64,000 nt of DNA from the NCBI GenBank assembly GCA_023460615.1, contig JAEWPL010000222.1, forward strand, positions 47,064-111,063, read 5' to 3'. Below, piece by piece: positions 58,420 to 64,000 of the stretch. Within the stretch, counting starts at the first letter, position 1; every line of letters begins with the position of its first letter. This DNA comes from Pseudomonadota bacterium (lineage in GTDB: Bacteria; Pseudomonadota; Gammaproteobacteria; Enterobacterales; Succinivibrionaceae). Under the pieces are notes generated by a model. It saw only the letters and a program-made list of their open reading frames with translations, ran no database searches and was not told the origin of the DNA. A program made the position numbers and the translations under genes.

Positions 58420-58448
58420 TTGACTTTTCCCTTTTTCTTTGGTATAAT
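58420..58448 (+). promoter_or_regulatory. Sigma-A promoter
   Basis: TTGACT (58420-58425), 17-nt spacer, TATAAT (58443-58448), preceded by TGG (extended -10). The predicted mRNA starts with a small hairpin TTGAC-TCAA-GTCAA (58453-58466). Confidence 0.85.
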
Positions 58449-58482
58449 TTAATTGACTCAAGTCAAAGAAGGAGGTAAGGGT

Positions 58483-58827
58483 ATGGCAGCGGAACAATTC
58501 TTCACAAATACATTGTTAGTAGTAATGATATTAGTATCAGCAATGTTATTCGTACATTTATTAGATGCGTTTATAATGAGTATTCAAGCTCATAGAGCGG
58601 CTAAAAAATTCGATAAAATGGTAACAAGCCTTATCGAAGAATTAAAAGCGGCAGCTAAAGAAAAAGCTGGGGCTAAAAAAGAAGAACAACCTGTTGAAGA
58701 AGAAGTTGTAAAACCAGATTATAAAGCAATGACTATTGGTGAATTAAAAAACATTGCTAAGGAACATAAAATCAAAGGTTATTACAATTTAAAAAAGGCA
58801 GATTTAGTTAAAGTTTTATCTAAATAA
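58483..58827 (+). CDS. Membrane protein with C-terminal SAP/Rho-N-like domain
   Basis: 114 residues from ATG 58483 (AGGAGG upstream). Residues about 7-32 form one membrane helix (TLLVVMILVSAMLFVHLLDA), then an Ala/Lys/Glu helix, and the last 35 residues (MTIGELKNIAKEHKIKGYYN) match the helix-extended-helix SAP or Rho N-terminal fold that binds nucleic acid. It could tether DNA or RNA to the membrane. Confidence 0.65.
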   Translation: MAAEQFFTNTLLVVMILVSAMLFVHLLDAFIMSIQAHRAAKKFDKMVTSLIEELKAAAKEKAGAKKEEQPVEEEVVKPDYKAMTIGELKNIAKEHKIKGYYNLKKADLVKVLSK

Positions 58828-58851
58828 AAAAAAACAACCAAGGAGGGTTCT

Positions 58852-58914
58852 ATGAAAATAATAGCAACCTTTGGGTTCTTGGTTTTATTAGTCTTCAATT
58901 CGCAAAGTAGATAA
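58852..58914 (+). CDS. 20-residue hydrophobic peptide gene
   Basis: AAGGAGGG, then ATG 58852: MKIIATFGFLVLLVFNSQSR, stop 58912-58914. One short membrane-like helix with charged ends. Convergent with a - strand transcript ending at the hairpin 58929-58954. Resembles type I toxin peptides in form only. Confidence 0.5.
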   Translation: MKIIATFGFLVLLVFNSQSR

Positions 58915-58928
58915 TAATTAACAAAAAA

Positions 58929-58954
58929 CACGCATCTGCGGTAACAGATGCGTG
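58929..58954. terminator. Hairpin between convergent tiny genes
   Basis: CACGCATCTG (58929-58938), loop CGGTAA, CAGATGCGTG (58945-58954): perfect 10-bp stem. On the - strand it is followed by TGTTTTTTGT, a good terminator. On the + strand it is followed by the palindrome ACTCTCGAGAGT and TTTTCT, weaker. Likely bidirectional. Confidence 0.75.
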
Positions 58955-58988
58955 ACTCTCGAGAGTTTTCTCCTTGTTTTCAGATTGC

Positions 58989-59078
58989 TTAGCGACGTTT
59001 GACTGGAATACGTACTGCCTTTTTCAAGGCGGGAACATAAACAGACTTAGTCACTAAATGTGTTTTTCTAATTTTCAT
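58989..59078 (-). CDS. 29-residue basic peptide gene
   Basis: On the - strand: GGAGGTGCAAGTATA then ATG (59078), reading MKIRKTHLVTKSVYVPALKK and ending RIPVKRR, stop at 58989-58991. Strong ribosome site, pI clearly high. An extended -10 TGTTACAAT (about 59135-59143, - strand) lies upstream. The only - strand gene inside the long + block. Confidence 0.6.
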   Translation of the reverse strand: MKIRKTHLVTKSVYVPALKKAVRIPVKRR

Positions 59079-59160
59079 TATACTTGCACCTCCAATCTGA
59101 GGTGTACACCACAAGAAACTTCGCTAGCAATCTAATTGTAACATAAAAACTTAAAGTTTG

Positions 59161-59205
59161 AAATCCCAGTCTGTTTTAAACTTTATAAATACTGGGATTT
59201 CTTTT
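59161..59205 (+). terminator. Terminator before second fibre locus
   Basis: AAATCCCAGT (59161-59170) pairs with ACTGGGATTT (59191-59200), 20-nt loop, followed by CTTTTATATT. Symmetric, so it may also insulate the - strand gene. Confidence 0.65.
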
Positions 59206-59231
59206 ATATTACGCAAAAATATTATCATAGA

Positions 59232-59256
59232 TAGAGGGAGCAACGTTTGCTCTTTT
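59232..59256 (+). terminator. Second small hairpin before fibre locus
   Basis: GAGCA-ACGTT-TGCTC followed by TTTTTAATTTT. A short terminator or a 5' element of the fibre mRNA; no consensus promoter lies between here and the gene. Confidence 0.5.
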
Positions 59257-59282
59257 TAATTTTAGAGAAAGGAGACAAAAAA

Positions 59283-59837
59283 ATGATTACAAATGAAATA
59301 TACTTTTTTGAAAATCAATCATCTGTAAGTACAAGCAACTCTTTGTATAATGTTAATGATGGCACCCTTATTTTACAAGTTGATGGTAATGTTAGTAATT
59401 TAGAACTATTAGTATTAGGTAATACCGATTTAGTTGACGATGATTTTGTTACTTTAAAGACGATTAATGCTAGTGATTATAGTATGAGTGATAAAATCAC
59501 CTCTACAGGTATTTATTGGATAGATATTAATGGACTTAGGAAAATTAAACTTAATTTAAGTAAAATTACTGGTTCCGTAAATGTCAAAGCCATTACTAAA
59601 AGAGGCTTAACAACAGATTTAGTTGCAAGAGCTATGGCAGCCAATTCTTCAGGTGGTGGCTCTTACACTTTACCTGTGGCTAGTGCTAGTACATTAGGGG
59701 GAATAAAAGTTGGCGACACATTAAATATTTCAACTGATGGAACAACTGATGTGGATACAAATAAAATTGCCACTAGAGAATATGTTGACGGGGCTATAAA
59801 ATCATCAATTACTGATACATTAGGAGGTAGTTACTAA
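59283..59837 (+). CDS. Tail fibre/appendage protein
   Basis: 184 residues from ATG 59283 (AAAGGAG upstream). The C-terminal part (YTLPVASASTLGGIKVGDTL, KIATREYVDGAIK) is a common phage fibre module; the N-terminal part is beta-rich. First gene of a second fibre locus. Confidence 0.65.
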   Translation: MITNEIYFFENQSSVSTSNSLYNVNDGTLILQVDGNVSNLELLVLGNTDLVDDDFVTLKTINASDYSMSDKITSTGIYWIDINGLRKIKLNLSKITGSVNVKAITKRGLTTDLVARAMAANSSGGGSYTLPVASASTLGGIKVGDTLNISTDGTTDVDTNKIATREYVDGAIKSSITDTLGGSY

Positions 59838-61075
59838 TGGCAAGAACGGATAATCTTAATAACTTCTTAACTGATGTTGCAAATAGTATAAGAGAAAAGA
59901 AAGGAACTACTGAATTAATTCCAGCAAGTGATTTTGATACCGAAATTGAGAGCATTGAAACAGGTGGAGGCTCAACAGTAACAAAAGGAATAATAATTAA
60001 TGAATTTGATGAGAATGGATATGCTACTGATATATCCTTAGTAGGAATGACTTCCGTACCTGATTATTATTTTGCAGCATATAATAATGTCAGTAGAAAT
60101 GCTTTAAATAAATATGTGAAAAATATACAATTACCTAGTGGAATAACTCGTATTGGAGATTGTGCTTTTCTATATTGTACAGAATTAGCATTAACAGAAT
60201 TACCTAGTGGGATAACAAGTATTGGAAATAGTGCTTTTAATAGTTGTACAAATTTAGCATTAACAGAATTACCTAGTGGAGTAACTAATATTGGAGTTGC
60301 TGCTTTTCAATATTGTACAAATTTAGCATTAACAAGTTTGCCTAGTGGATTAACTGATATTGGAACTAGTACTTTTCAATATTGTAATAATTTAGCATTA
60401 ACAAGTTTACCTGAAGGATTAACTAGTATTGGGGCTTATGCTTTTTATGGTTGTAAAAATTTAGCAGAAATGAATTTACCAGCAGGATTAACTAGAATTG
60501 GAAGTAGTGCTTTTTATGATTGTAGGAATTTAACATTAACAGAGTTACCAGCAGGAGTAACACTTATTGACGGTGGCGCTTTTGGTAATTGTTATAAATT
60601 AGCATTAACAGAGTTATCTAGTGGATTAACTAATATTGGAGGTAGTGCTTTTTATGGTTGTACAAATTTAGCATTAACAAGTTTGCCTAGTGGAGTAAGA
60701 AGTATTGGAACGCAGGCATTTCAAGATTGTACAAATTTAGCATTAACAGAATTGCCTAGTGGAGTAACTAGTATTGAAATGTATACTTTTAGCAAGTGTA
60801 CTAATTTAGCAGAAATGACTTGTTTAGGAAATATAACTCGTATTAATAATGATGCTTTTTACGATTGTACAAAATTATCAAAGTTTGCCTTACCAAATAT
60901 AACAAGCGTTCCAACTTTAAGTTCAGCTAATAACTTCTACAATACTCCAATAGCAAATGGAAAAGGTTATATATATGTACCAGATGATTTAGTAGAAAGT
61001 TTTAAATCTGCAACTAACTGGAGCACATATGCAAACCAAATAAAAGCAATAAGCGAAATGGAGGCAAGTGCATAA
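59837..61075 (+). CDS. BspA-type leucine-rich-repeat fibre protein
   Basis: 412 residues, start overlapping the upstream stop (TAATGG). N-terminal NNFLTDVANSIREKKGTTEL module is shared with other phage fibres. Residues about 85-365 hold about 12 LRR_5/BspA repeats of 23 residues (consensus LPSGVTSIGxxAFxxCTNLA), about 69 nt each. C-terminal cap YVPDDLVESFKSATNWS is typical of this family. Likely host or mucin-surface binding. Confidence 0.85.
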   Translation: MARTDNLNNFLTDVANSIREKKGTTELIPASDFDTEIESIETGGGSTVTKGIIINEFDENGYATDISLVGMTSVPDYYFAAYNNVSRNALNKYVKNIQLPSGITRIGDCAFLYCTELALTELPSGITSIGNSAFNSCTNLALTELPSGVTNIGVAAFQYCTNLALTSLPSGLTDIGTSTFQYCNNLALTSLPEGLTSIGAYAFYGCKNLAEMNLPAGLTRIGSSAFYDCRNLTLTELPAGVTLIDGGAFGNCYKLALTELSSGLTNIGGSAFYGCTNLALTSLPSGVRSIGTQAFQDCTNLALTELPSGVTSIEMYTFSKCTNLAEMTCLGNITRINNDAFYDCTKLSKFALPNITSVPTLSSANNFYNTPIANGKGYIYVPDDLVESFKSATNWSTYANQIKAISEMEASA

Positions 61076-61299
61076 TGAGTATAGTAAAAGAATTTTATAA
61101 AACAAGAAATGACGGAATAAATCTTTATAAGACTTATTCAAATGAAGGTTATATAATACATAAATTAAATACAGAAGAATATTATGGTGAAGCAATAGAT
61201 GTTGAAAATACACCTTTTGAATATGAAGAAACAGAAGAAATATCAGAAGTAGAGCAAAAAGCACAAGCCTATAATATTTTAGTTGGTGAGGTGGAATAA
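61075..61299 (+). CDS. Small fibre-locus protein
   Basis: 74 residues, ATG overlapping the upstream TAA. Contains YKTRNDGINLYKTYSNEGY, a motif widespread at the ends of Bacillota phage fibre operons; acidic C-terminus. A partial copy lies at 61701-61742. Confidence 0.6.
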   Translation: MSIVKEFYKTRNDGINLYKTYSNEGYIIHKLNTEEYYGEAIDVENTPFEYEETEEISEVEQKAQAYNILVGEVE

Positions 61300-61700
61300 T
61301 GAATATATTAGAAAGAGCAAGAATGTTAAGAAAGAACATAATTGTTAGTTCTGCTAGTTTAGAAGATAAAGTTGCAAGTGAAACGCCAGAATTATTTGCT
61401 AGATTAAATCAAAATGGGGAATTGATAAAAGTAGGTACTAGAATTAATTGGAACGGAGTATTAAAAAGAGCTAGTGTAGATTTATATGATACTTTAGAAA
61501 ACAATCCAGATAATGCACCTACATTATGGGAAGATATTGAGTATAAAGAAGGTTATAGAATAATACCACGAACTATTACAGTAGGTACCGCATTTAGTAA
61601 AGATGAATTAGGTTGGTGGGAAGATACCTTGTATAAATCATTATTAGATAACAATGTATGGACGCCAGAACAATATCCTAGTGGTTGGGAAATAGTTTAA
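61299..61700 (+). CDS. Carbohydrate-binding fibre accessory protein
   Basis: 133 residues, ATG overlapping the upstream TAA. C-terminal GWWEDTLYKSLLDNNVWTPE and YPSGWEIV match the chitin-binding-like CBM5/12 pattern. N-terminal helix ERARMLRKNI and a centre with NWNGVLKRASVDLYD. Probably contacts host sugars. Confidence 0.65.
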   Translation: MNILERARMLRKNIIVSSASLEDKVASETPELFARLNQNGELIKVGTRINWNGVLKRASVDLYDTLENNPDNAPTLWEDIEYKEGYRIIPRTITVGTAFSKDELGWWEDTLYKSLLDNNVWTPEQYPSGWEIV

Positions 61701-61742
61701 ATGAAGGAGTAAATCTTTATAAGACTTATTCAGACGCGTGAA
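61701..61742 (+). pseudogene. Truncated copy of the 74-residue fibre gene
   Basis: Without a start codon the frame reads NEGVNLYKTYSDA then TGA. AAATCTTTATAAGACTTATT is an exact repeat of bases near 61117. A fragment of a duplicated gene. Confidence 0.65.
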
Positions 61743-61762
61743 GAACCTACAAAACTTTATGT

Positions 61763-61789
61763 AAGAGGATGAATAATCCTCTTTTTTTT
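61763..61789 (+). terminator. Terminator after second fibre locus
   Basis: AAGAGGAT (61763-61770), loop GAATA, ATCCTCTT (61776-61783), then T residues to 61789. Confidence 0.9.
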
Positions 61790-61800
61790 ACGCTTTTACA

Positions 61801-61829
61801 TTGACATCATATGGCGGATATGATAAAAT
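61801..61829 (+). promoter_or_regulatory. Sigma-A promoter
   Basis: TTGACA (61801-61806), 17-nt spacer, TAAAAT (61824-61829), 22 nt before the next gene. Confidence 0.82.
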
Positions 61830-61851
61830 ATATTTAGAAAGAAGGAATATT

Positions 61852-62208
61852 ATGTCAATTAGAACAGTAAAAAGAGATATAAAGTATTGGCTTCAAAGAA
61901 GGATACGAGGTTGGTCTGATGATGAAACTTGGAACTTAGATTATGAATTTATTAAATGGGTTAATAGTAGATTTAAAAAATATAAAGAAAAAGCAAGTAA
62001 AATAGTTGATTTAGAATTTCATAGGTTTGAATATAAAAGAAAAGAATATACACAATTACAGTTAATAGATAGAGTAATTGAATTGACTGACGAAATGTTG
62101 ACTGATGAATATTGGGATTTAATACATACAGACGCTGAGAGATTAGAAAAAATTAAAGATGAAGTGTTTGATATATTTAAATTAATCTATGGTGTAATGT
62201 GGTGGTAA
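61852..62208 (+). CDS. Hypothetical basic protein
   Basis: 118 residues from ATG 61852 (GAAGGAA upstream); an upstream in-frame ATG would overlap the promoter. Helical, Arg/Lys and Trp-rich N-terminus (VKRDIKYWLQRRIRGWSDDE). Unknown; first gene of an independently promoted pair. Confidence 0.6.
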   Translation: MSIRTVKRDIKYWLQRRIRGWSDDETWNLDYEFIKWVNSRFKKYKEKASKIVDLEFHRFEYKRKEYTQLQLIDRVIELTDEMLTDEYWDLIHTDAERLEKIKDEVFDIFKLIYGVMWW

Positions 62209-62642
62209 AAGAATGTCAGTTTTGTGGTGGCGTCAATAAAACAACAGGAAAATATTGTAATACTTGCTACGGATATTTAAGAAAACATCCTGAAGGACGC
62301 TACCCTCTACCCCCCAAAGGTATGGTACATTATGCTCCCAATGGCGACACAATTTGTCATATATGCGGTGAAGCTCAACGTAAGTTGGGCAGTCATATAG
62401 CCCATCGTCATCATATATCTCAAAATGAATATCGTGATATGTTTGAGTTATATCATAATACAAGGTTATCAAATTATGAATATATTAATAATATGTCACA
62501 AATTAATAACAAATATAAAGATAAAGTTGTGAAAGAAAATCTAATTAAGTGCGGTGTAAATACAAGAATTAGCCACGAAAATGGTCTTTCTGGACGTAAA
62601 TTTCAACATAAAGTTACGGAGAAGGTATTACGCCACGTCTAG
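62199..62642 (+). CDS. MucR/Ros-like zinc-finger protein
   Basis: 147 residues, GTG start overlapping the previous gene by 10 nt. First zinc pair CQFCG...CNTCYG, then ICHICGEAQRKLGSHIAHRH and SQNEYRDMFEL, matching the MucR/Ros zinc-finger regulators and their phage relatives. Could regulate phage genes or act as a nuclease accessory. Confidence 0.65.
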   Translation: MVVKECQFCGGVNKTTGKYCNTCYGYLRKHPEGRYPLPPKGMVHYAPNGDTICHICGEAQRKLGSHIAHRHHISQNEYRDMFELYHNTRLSNYEYINNMSQINNKYKDKVVKENLIKCGVNTRISHENGLSGRKFQHKVTEKVLRHV

Positions 62643-62703
62643 CTATACAAACTTCAAAAATGACAGCTGTAATTGCATTTTTAGAATAATTCATCGTAAA
62701 ATA

Positions 62704-62746
62704 AAAACACCTCTGAAATGGGCTTAAAATGGCCTTATACGGGGTG
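62704..62746 (+). terminator. Terminator at end of + strand block
   Basis: AAAACACCTC (62704-62713) pairs with GGGGTGTTTT (62741-62750 region, one T-G pair). Last element of the rightward block, facing the - strand terminator. Confidence 0.65.
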
Positions 62747-62757
62747 TTTTAAAATAC

Positions 62758-62785
62758 AAAAAAAGCACCGATACTGCTAGTGCTT
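62758..62785 (-). terminator. Terminator of the - strand small RNA
   Basis: On the - strand AAGCAC, 11-nt loop, GTGCTT, then T7. Coordinates 62785 down to 62758. Confidence 0.85.
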
Positions 62786-62907
62786 AATGTAATTAATAAA
62801 GCAAATTGACTCTGGTTCCCTTACTTTCTCTTCTCGTTCAGTGTTGCTAGTAACCGAAGACACTCAAGAACGTTTATAAGTATTAGCAAATGCTTTTCTT
62901 TAATTAC
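62758..62907 (-). ncRNA. Structured small RNA, 6S-like architecture
   Basis: About 150 nt with its own promoter and terminator and no coding sense. The ends pair: GTAATTAA (62907-62900) with TTAATTAC (62796-62789), and AAAGCA (62896-62891) with TGCTTT (62803-62798). An apical stem pairs CGTTC/GAACG (62872-62868 with 62839-62835) and AGTGT/ACACT (62864-62860 with 62844-62840). Between them lies an asymmetric open bubble of 18 and 31 nt. That layout is what bacterial 6S RNA uses to trap RNA polymerase; sequence homology is not claimed. Confidence 0.65.
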
Positions 62908-62913
62908 ATATTA

Positions 62914-62942
62914 AATATATCATATCGTATACTTGATGTCAA
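62914..62942 (-). promoter_or_regulatory. Sigma-A promoter of the small RNA
   Basis: On the - strand TTGACA (62942-62937), 17-nt spacer, TATATT (62919-62914). The start near 62907 coincides with the first base of the closing stem. Confidence 0.82.
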
Positions 62943-62970
62943 TAGTTTTTTTTAAAAAAAATAAATAAAT

Positions 62971-63046
62971 TGGTTGCGGAGATAGGATTTGAACCTATGA
63001 CCTTCTGGTTATGAGCCAGATGAGATAACCACTTCTCTACTCCGCG
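62971..63046 (-). tRNA. Initiator-type tRNA-fMet (CAU), CCA encoded
   Basis: 76 nt. Acceptor CGCGGAG/CTCCGCA with a C1-A72 mismatch, D stem GAGA/TCTC giving A11-U24, anticodon loop CTCATAA, T loop TTCAAAT, A73 and encoded CCA. C1xA72 and A11-U24 are the hallmarks of initiator tRNA. The anticodon stem has GG/CC at 30-31/39-40, but U-A at 29-41 instead of the third G-C. Much of the sequence matches E. coli initiator tRNA as I recall it. Confidence 0.95.
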
Positions 63047-63059
63047 ATAAATAAGCGCG

Positions 63060-63503
63060 CCTCTCTCGAGCGAGACGCAGAAAACTAGGTCGCCGACATA
63101 AATGCCGCCGACTGCTCTTTACATCAGCCACCATGCAAAAGATAATTCTTTTTCCCTGAAACCAACCGAAAACCTACCTTACTCGGTCGGACTTTGCCTA
63201 ACCCATAATGGAACTGTTAGACGTTCCAACTCCCCACTTATTAACGTACAAGTTTTGAACATAAACGGTTATTCCACATTTTTAAGTTCTTCCTTTGATA
63301 ACTAAACGAACTCATAGCCCCTAGCACGATGCCCCGACCACATTACTACTTGTCGTACCAACTTCCAGTACCTATTTAAACAAGCCCCATTTGCAATTTA
63401 ATGCAGCGTCGTTCACTTCCTTATCGCATCCTGTTTTACAGGGAGACCTTCTTCTCCACAAAGCTCTAGCAGTGCCCTCTACCTGACCTTTTGGCGGGCT
63501 ATG
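63060..63503 (-). ncRNA. Candidate large structured RNA upstream of tRNA
   Basis: A gap of about 450 nt without convincing coding, visibly more GC-rich than its surroundings. Nested long-range pairs join the ends: AGGTC (63489-63485) with GACCT (63091-63087), and ACTGCT (63473-63468) with AGCAGT (63116-63111). Local hairpins include GGAGA/TCTCC, CCTGT-AAA-ACAGG, GGAAC/GTTCC and CCGACCG/CGGTTGG; CATAGCCC (63503-63496) can pair with GGGCTATG (63320-63313). Phage location beside a tRNA recalls ROOL and GOLLD RNAs; I cannot confirm either. It is not RNase P RNA or tmRNA by their hallmark motifs. Confidence 0.6.
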
Positions 63504-63963
63504 ATAATATATTAAGTGCTTTCTGATAATCGTAAATTGTAAAACCTAGTTGACAATCACAACGAACTAATAAAGGCAATAAATGACACATATCAGAGTC
63601 ATCATCTATAATTACAAATTTACCTTTAAAATTATTATCATCAATCCATTTTTGTATTTCTAAACCACGTTGTTGATATAATCTAGGTGTCATACCAATT
63701 ACCTTTATCTCTGGGTTAAATCCAGATTTTGTAATTAATGTTTGAAGTTGTTCTAATGTCATACCAATACGCCACGTACTAGAAACAACTATATCGTATG
63801 GCACTTTAGAATATAATTTATTAAGCCATCCTATAGCCTGTTTATTATTAAGCTCGTCACGTCCATATTTGTGAATATTATATGACCAAGAACCATCTTT
63901 ATCTTTTTCCCAGTATATTGTTTCAACAACACCATCAAAATCTAAAAATACTATAGGTTTCAT
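63499..63963 (-). CDS. HAD-fold phosphatase-like protein
   Basis: 154 residues from ATG 63963 on the - strand; AAAGGTG lies 12 nt upstream, too close for the TTG at 63978. VFLDFDGVVET is the HAD nucleophile loop, VVSSTWR motif II and VIIDDDSDM motif IV. Resembles HAD domains of RNA-repair (Swiss-army-knife) proteins, so it may be an RNA 3' or 5' phosphatase. First - strand gene; upstream continues outside the window. Confidence 0.75.
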   Translation of the reverse strand: MKPIVFLDFDGVVETIYWEKDKDGSWSYNIHKYGRDELNNKQAIGWLNKLYSKVPYDIVVSSTWRIGMTLEQLQTLITKSGFNPEIKVIGMTPRLYQQRGLEIQKWIDDNNFKGKFVIIDDDSDMCHLLPLLVRCDCQLGFTIYDYQKALNILS

Positions 63964-64000
63964 TCTATCATACAACACCTTTCATTTTTAAATGGCTGCC

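Noticed and set aside
60110..60830. 69-nt tandem repeats considered as a CRISPR array
   Set aside because: They are continuous in frame and encode BspA leucine-rich repeats; no spacer structure.
63102..63305. 67-codon + strand open frame in the GC-richer right-end region
   Set aside because: No ribosome site, low-complexity sense, opposite to the surrounding - strand genes, and it coincides with extensive RNA pairing on the - strand.
63060..63503. RNase P RNA or tmRNA
   Set aside because: The GAGGAAAGUC core of RNase P and the tRNA-like ends of tmRNA are absent on either strand.

Overview
The window is one segment of a low-GC double-stranded DNA phage genome. It has tightly packed, mostly co-directional genes, strong AGGAGG ribosome binding sites, intrinsic terminators and sigma-A-type (TTGACA/TATAAT) promoters. 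These features point to a tailed, probably siphovirus-like phage of a Bacillota (Firmicutes-type, possibly gut) host using the standard code, because TGA is used as a stop. No integrase, repressor or attachment site is visible, and I do not see genome ends.

Layout on the + strand. 1-4.7 kb: nucleotide metabolism (HAD nucleotidase, dNMP kinase), a 916-residue RNA polymerase with a DFDGD metal site resembling SPbeta YonO, and a zinc-finger protein. 4.8-19.8 kb: metallophosphoesterase, terminase, portal, prohead protease with a nested scaffold, decoration protein, capsid, neck and tail genes, and major tail protein. 19.8-38.7 kb: GAF-like membrane protein, a second phosphoesterase split by a group I intron, RuvC-like resolvase, a tape measure split by a second group I intron, baseplate, fibres, holin and CHAP/SH3b/LysM endolysin, closed by a strong terminator. 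38.7-58.4 kb: cysteine desulfurase, then replication and recombination (Sak4-like ATPase, SSB, primase-helicase, PD-(D/E)XK nuclease, Gp157). This is followed by a Pol III alpha with an HNH intein, RNA ligase, DnaQ exonuclease, ThyX-like protein, nucleotidyltransferase, class III ribonucleotide reductase with its activase, and dUTPase. 58.4-62.6 kb: a membrane/SAP protein, two tiny convergent peptide genes, then a second fibre locus with a leucine-rich-repeat protein. 

The right end (62.75-64 kb) is on the - strand. It holds a HAD phosphatase-like gene, a GC-richer roughly 430-nt region that folds like a large structured RNA, an initiator-type tRNA-fMet(CAU), and an independently promoted roughly 150-nt RNA with a closed-rod fold and its own terminator.

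The genome carries a heavy homing load: two group I introns (GIY-YIG and Vsr/EDxHD-like endonucleases), one intein, one free-standing HNH gene and one endonuclease remnant. The most unusual material is the RNA: a 51-nt tRNA-like minihelix inside the tail operon, the initiator tRNA, the large structured RNA and the 6S-like small RNA. Also notable are the phage-encoded RNA polymerase and a compact cysteine desulfurase with an intact active site.
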